DNA from: UBA1306 sp964396415
Lineage (GTDB): Bacteria > Spirochaetota > Spirochaetia > Treponematales > Rectinemataceae
DNA: 13,613 nt
Direction: 5' to 3'
Assembly: GCA_964396415.1 (NCBI GenBank)
Contig: CAYNFM010000089.1
Coordinates: 1-13,613, forward strand
Position numbers and translations under genes: made by a program. The notes below the pieces were generated by a model that worked only from the letters and a program-made list of their open reading frames with translations, was not told the DNA's origin and did not search any database. Below are positions 13,080 through 13,613 of this stretch, one piece after another (within the stretch, counting starts at the first letter, position 1; each line of letters begins with the position of its first letter).

Positions 13080-13613
13080 CTACTTCTTCCTGCGCGAATT
13101 GACGAATCGGATGAAGTCGTTGATGTTCTTCACGACTATCTTGTCGGGGAAGAGCTCGAGCCGACGCTGGTTGGCGAAATGCCCGATGAGGGTCTGGGCC
13201 TCGGCCGGGGACATGCCGGCCCAATGAGCCACGTCGTCCATCGTGACCCTGAACTCTCGCTTCTCTCCCTCGAGCTCGCCTCCGCGTACGGCCGCGTTCG
13301 TCTCGTCGAGCATGAGGAAGACGTCCGCGATCTTGGCCTGGGGGTCGTCGAGCGTAAGGATCATGAAGCGCCGCTTCTGGTCCCAGATGCGCTTCGTGAA
13401 GAGCTTCAGGAGCCTCAAGGCGATCTGGGGGTTCCCCATCATGAGCACTTCGAAATTGGCCCTGTTGAACTCGAGGACCTTGACCGTATCTATGGCTTGG
13501 GCCGTCGCCGAGCGCGGGGCGCCCTCGAGGATAGCCATCTCGCCGAATATCTCCGGCGGCTGGAGGATGTCGAGGGTCTTCTCGATGTCGCCGACTATCT
13601 TGGTGATCTTCAC
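13080..13613 (-). CDS. Crp/Fnr-type cNMP-binding regulator, 5' end outside window
   Basis: The 177 visible codons are the C-terminal part of a Crp-family regulator; about 50 N-terminal residues are missing beyond the window, and the first visible codon is not the true start. FGEMAILEGAPRSAT (residues 23-37 of the fragment) is a good phosphate-binding cassette, with the Glu and Arg expected to bind a cyclic nucleotide. A long dimer helix follows (about 62-83), then a winged helix at about 123-160. In the recognition helix (SPAEAQTLIGHFANQRR), the usual Glu-Thr-x-x-Arg pattern of Crp is absent, so its DNA site may differ. The style resembles spirochaetal cNMP-binding proteins. It ends in TAG six bases before the molybdoenzyme start, which suggests an operon, though a shared job is only inferred. 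Confidence 0.85.
   Translation of the reverse strand: MKITKIVGDIEKTLDILQPPEIFGEMAILEGAPRSATAQAIDTVKVLEFNRANFEVLMMGNPQIALRLLKLFTKRIWDQKRRFMILTLDDPQAKIADVFLMLDETNAAVRGGELEGEKREFRVTMDDVAHWAGMSPAEAQTLIGHFANQRRLELFPDKIVVKNINDFIRFVNSRRKK

Noticed and set aside
10588..13224. Very long second frame (878 codons) within the molybdoenzyme
   Set aside because: Composition is Arg/Pro/Gly-rich and no motif is present. It is a shadow produced by high GC.

Overview
The window looks like chromosomal DNA from a high-GC diderm bacterium, most likely a spirochaete. The reasons are indirect: a cNMP-binding regulator whose sequence style resembles spirochaetal Crp-like proteins, a stand-alone cytidylate-kinase-like protein, a MacAB-type exporter, and a binding-protein importer with no ATPase gene beside it. 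No rRNA, tRNA, CRISPR array, insertion sequence or phage gene was seen. The assignment is an inference from protein style, not from a marker gene.

Layout. On the + strand, 2-934 is the 3' part of a MacA-like periplasmic adaptor (5' end outside the window), followed at 937-2934 by macB. A promoter-like region and a GC-rich leader (about 2954-3097) precede a cytidylate-kinase-like gene (3098-3751). That gene meets the next operon tail to tail, the two sharing a palindromic CTAG. On the - strand, read from right to left, a substrate-binding protein (8404-7109), two permeases (7035-6142 and 6142-5291) and a GH51 alpha-L-arabinofuranosidase (5271-3748) form one operon. It has the same gene order as araN-araP-araQ-abfA of Bacillus subtilis. 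A strong RNA hairpin lies between the binding protein and the first permease. Divergent from this operon is an ArsR-type winged-helix regulator with a large beta-rich C-terminal domain (8634-9563). The AT-rich intergenic stretch between them holds a perfect 8-4-8 inverted repeat just upstream of the binding-protein ribosome binding site. Next come an unrecognised 171-residue protein (9667-10182, +), an orphan coding-like tail on the - strand (10250-10179), a fused 2Fe-2S/molybdopterin hydroxylase of the xanthine dehydrogenase / aldehyde oxidoreductase family (13073-10251, -), and immediately upstream of it a partial Crp/Fnr-type regulator (13613-13080, -).

How it fits together. The central block is a self-contained arabino-oligosaccharide utilisation locus. 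The binding protein captures the sugar in the periplasm, the two permeases carry it inward, presumably with a shared MsmX-type ATPase encoded elsewhere, and the cytoplasmic GH51 enzyme releases arabinose. The divergent regulator is the natural candidate to sense a sugar and act at the inverted repeat. In place of the AraR of Bacillus there is an ArsR-type HTH joined to an uncharacterised C-terminal domain; this regulator, its operator and the intergenic hairpin are the most interesting parts of the window. The macAB pair, the kinase and the molybdoenzyme with its regulator are separate units.
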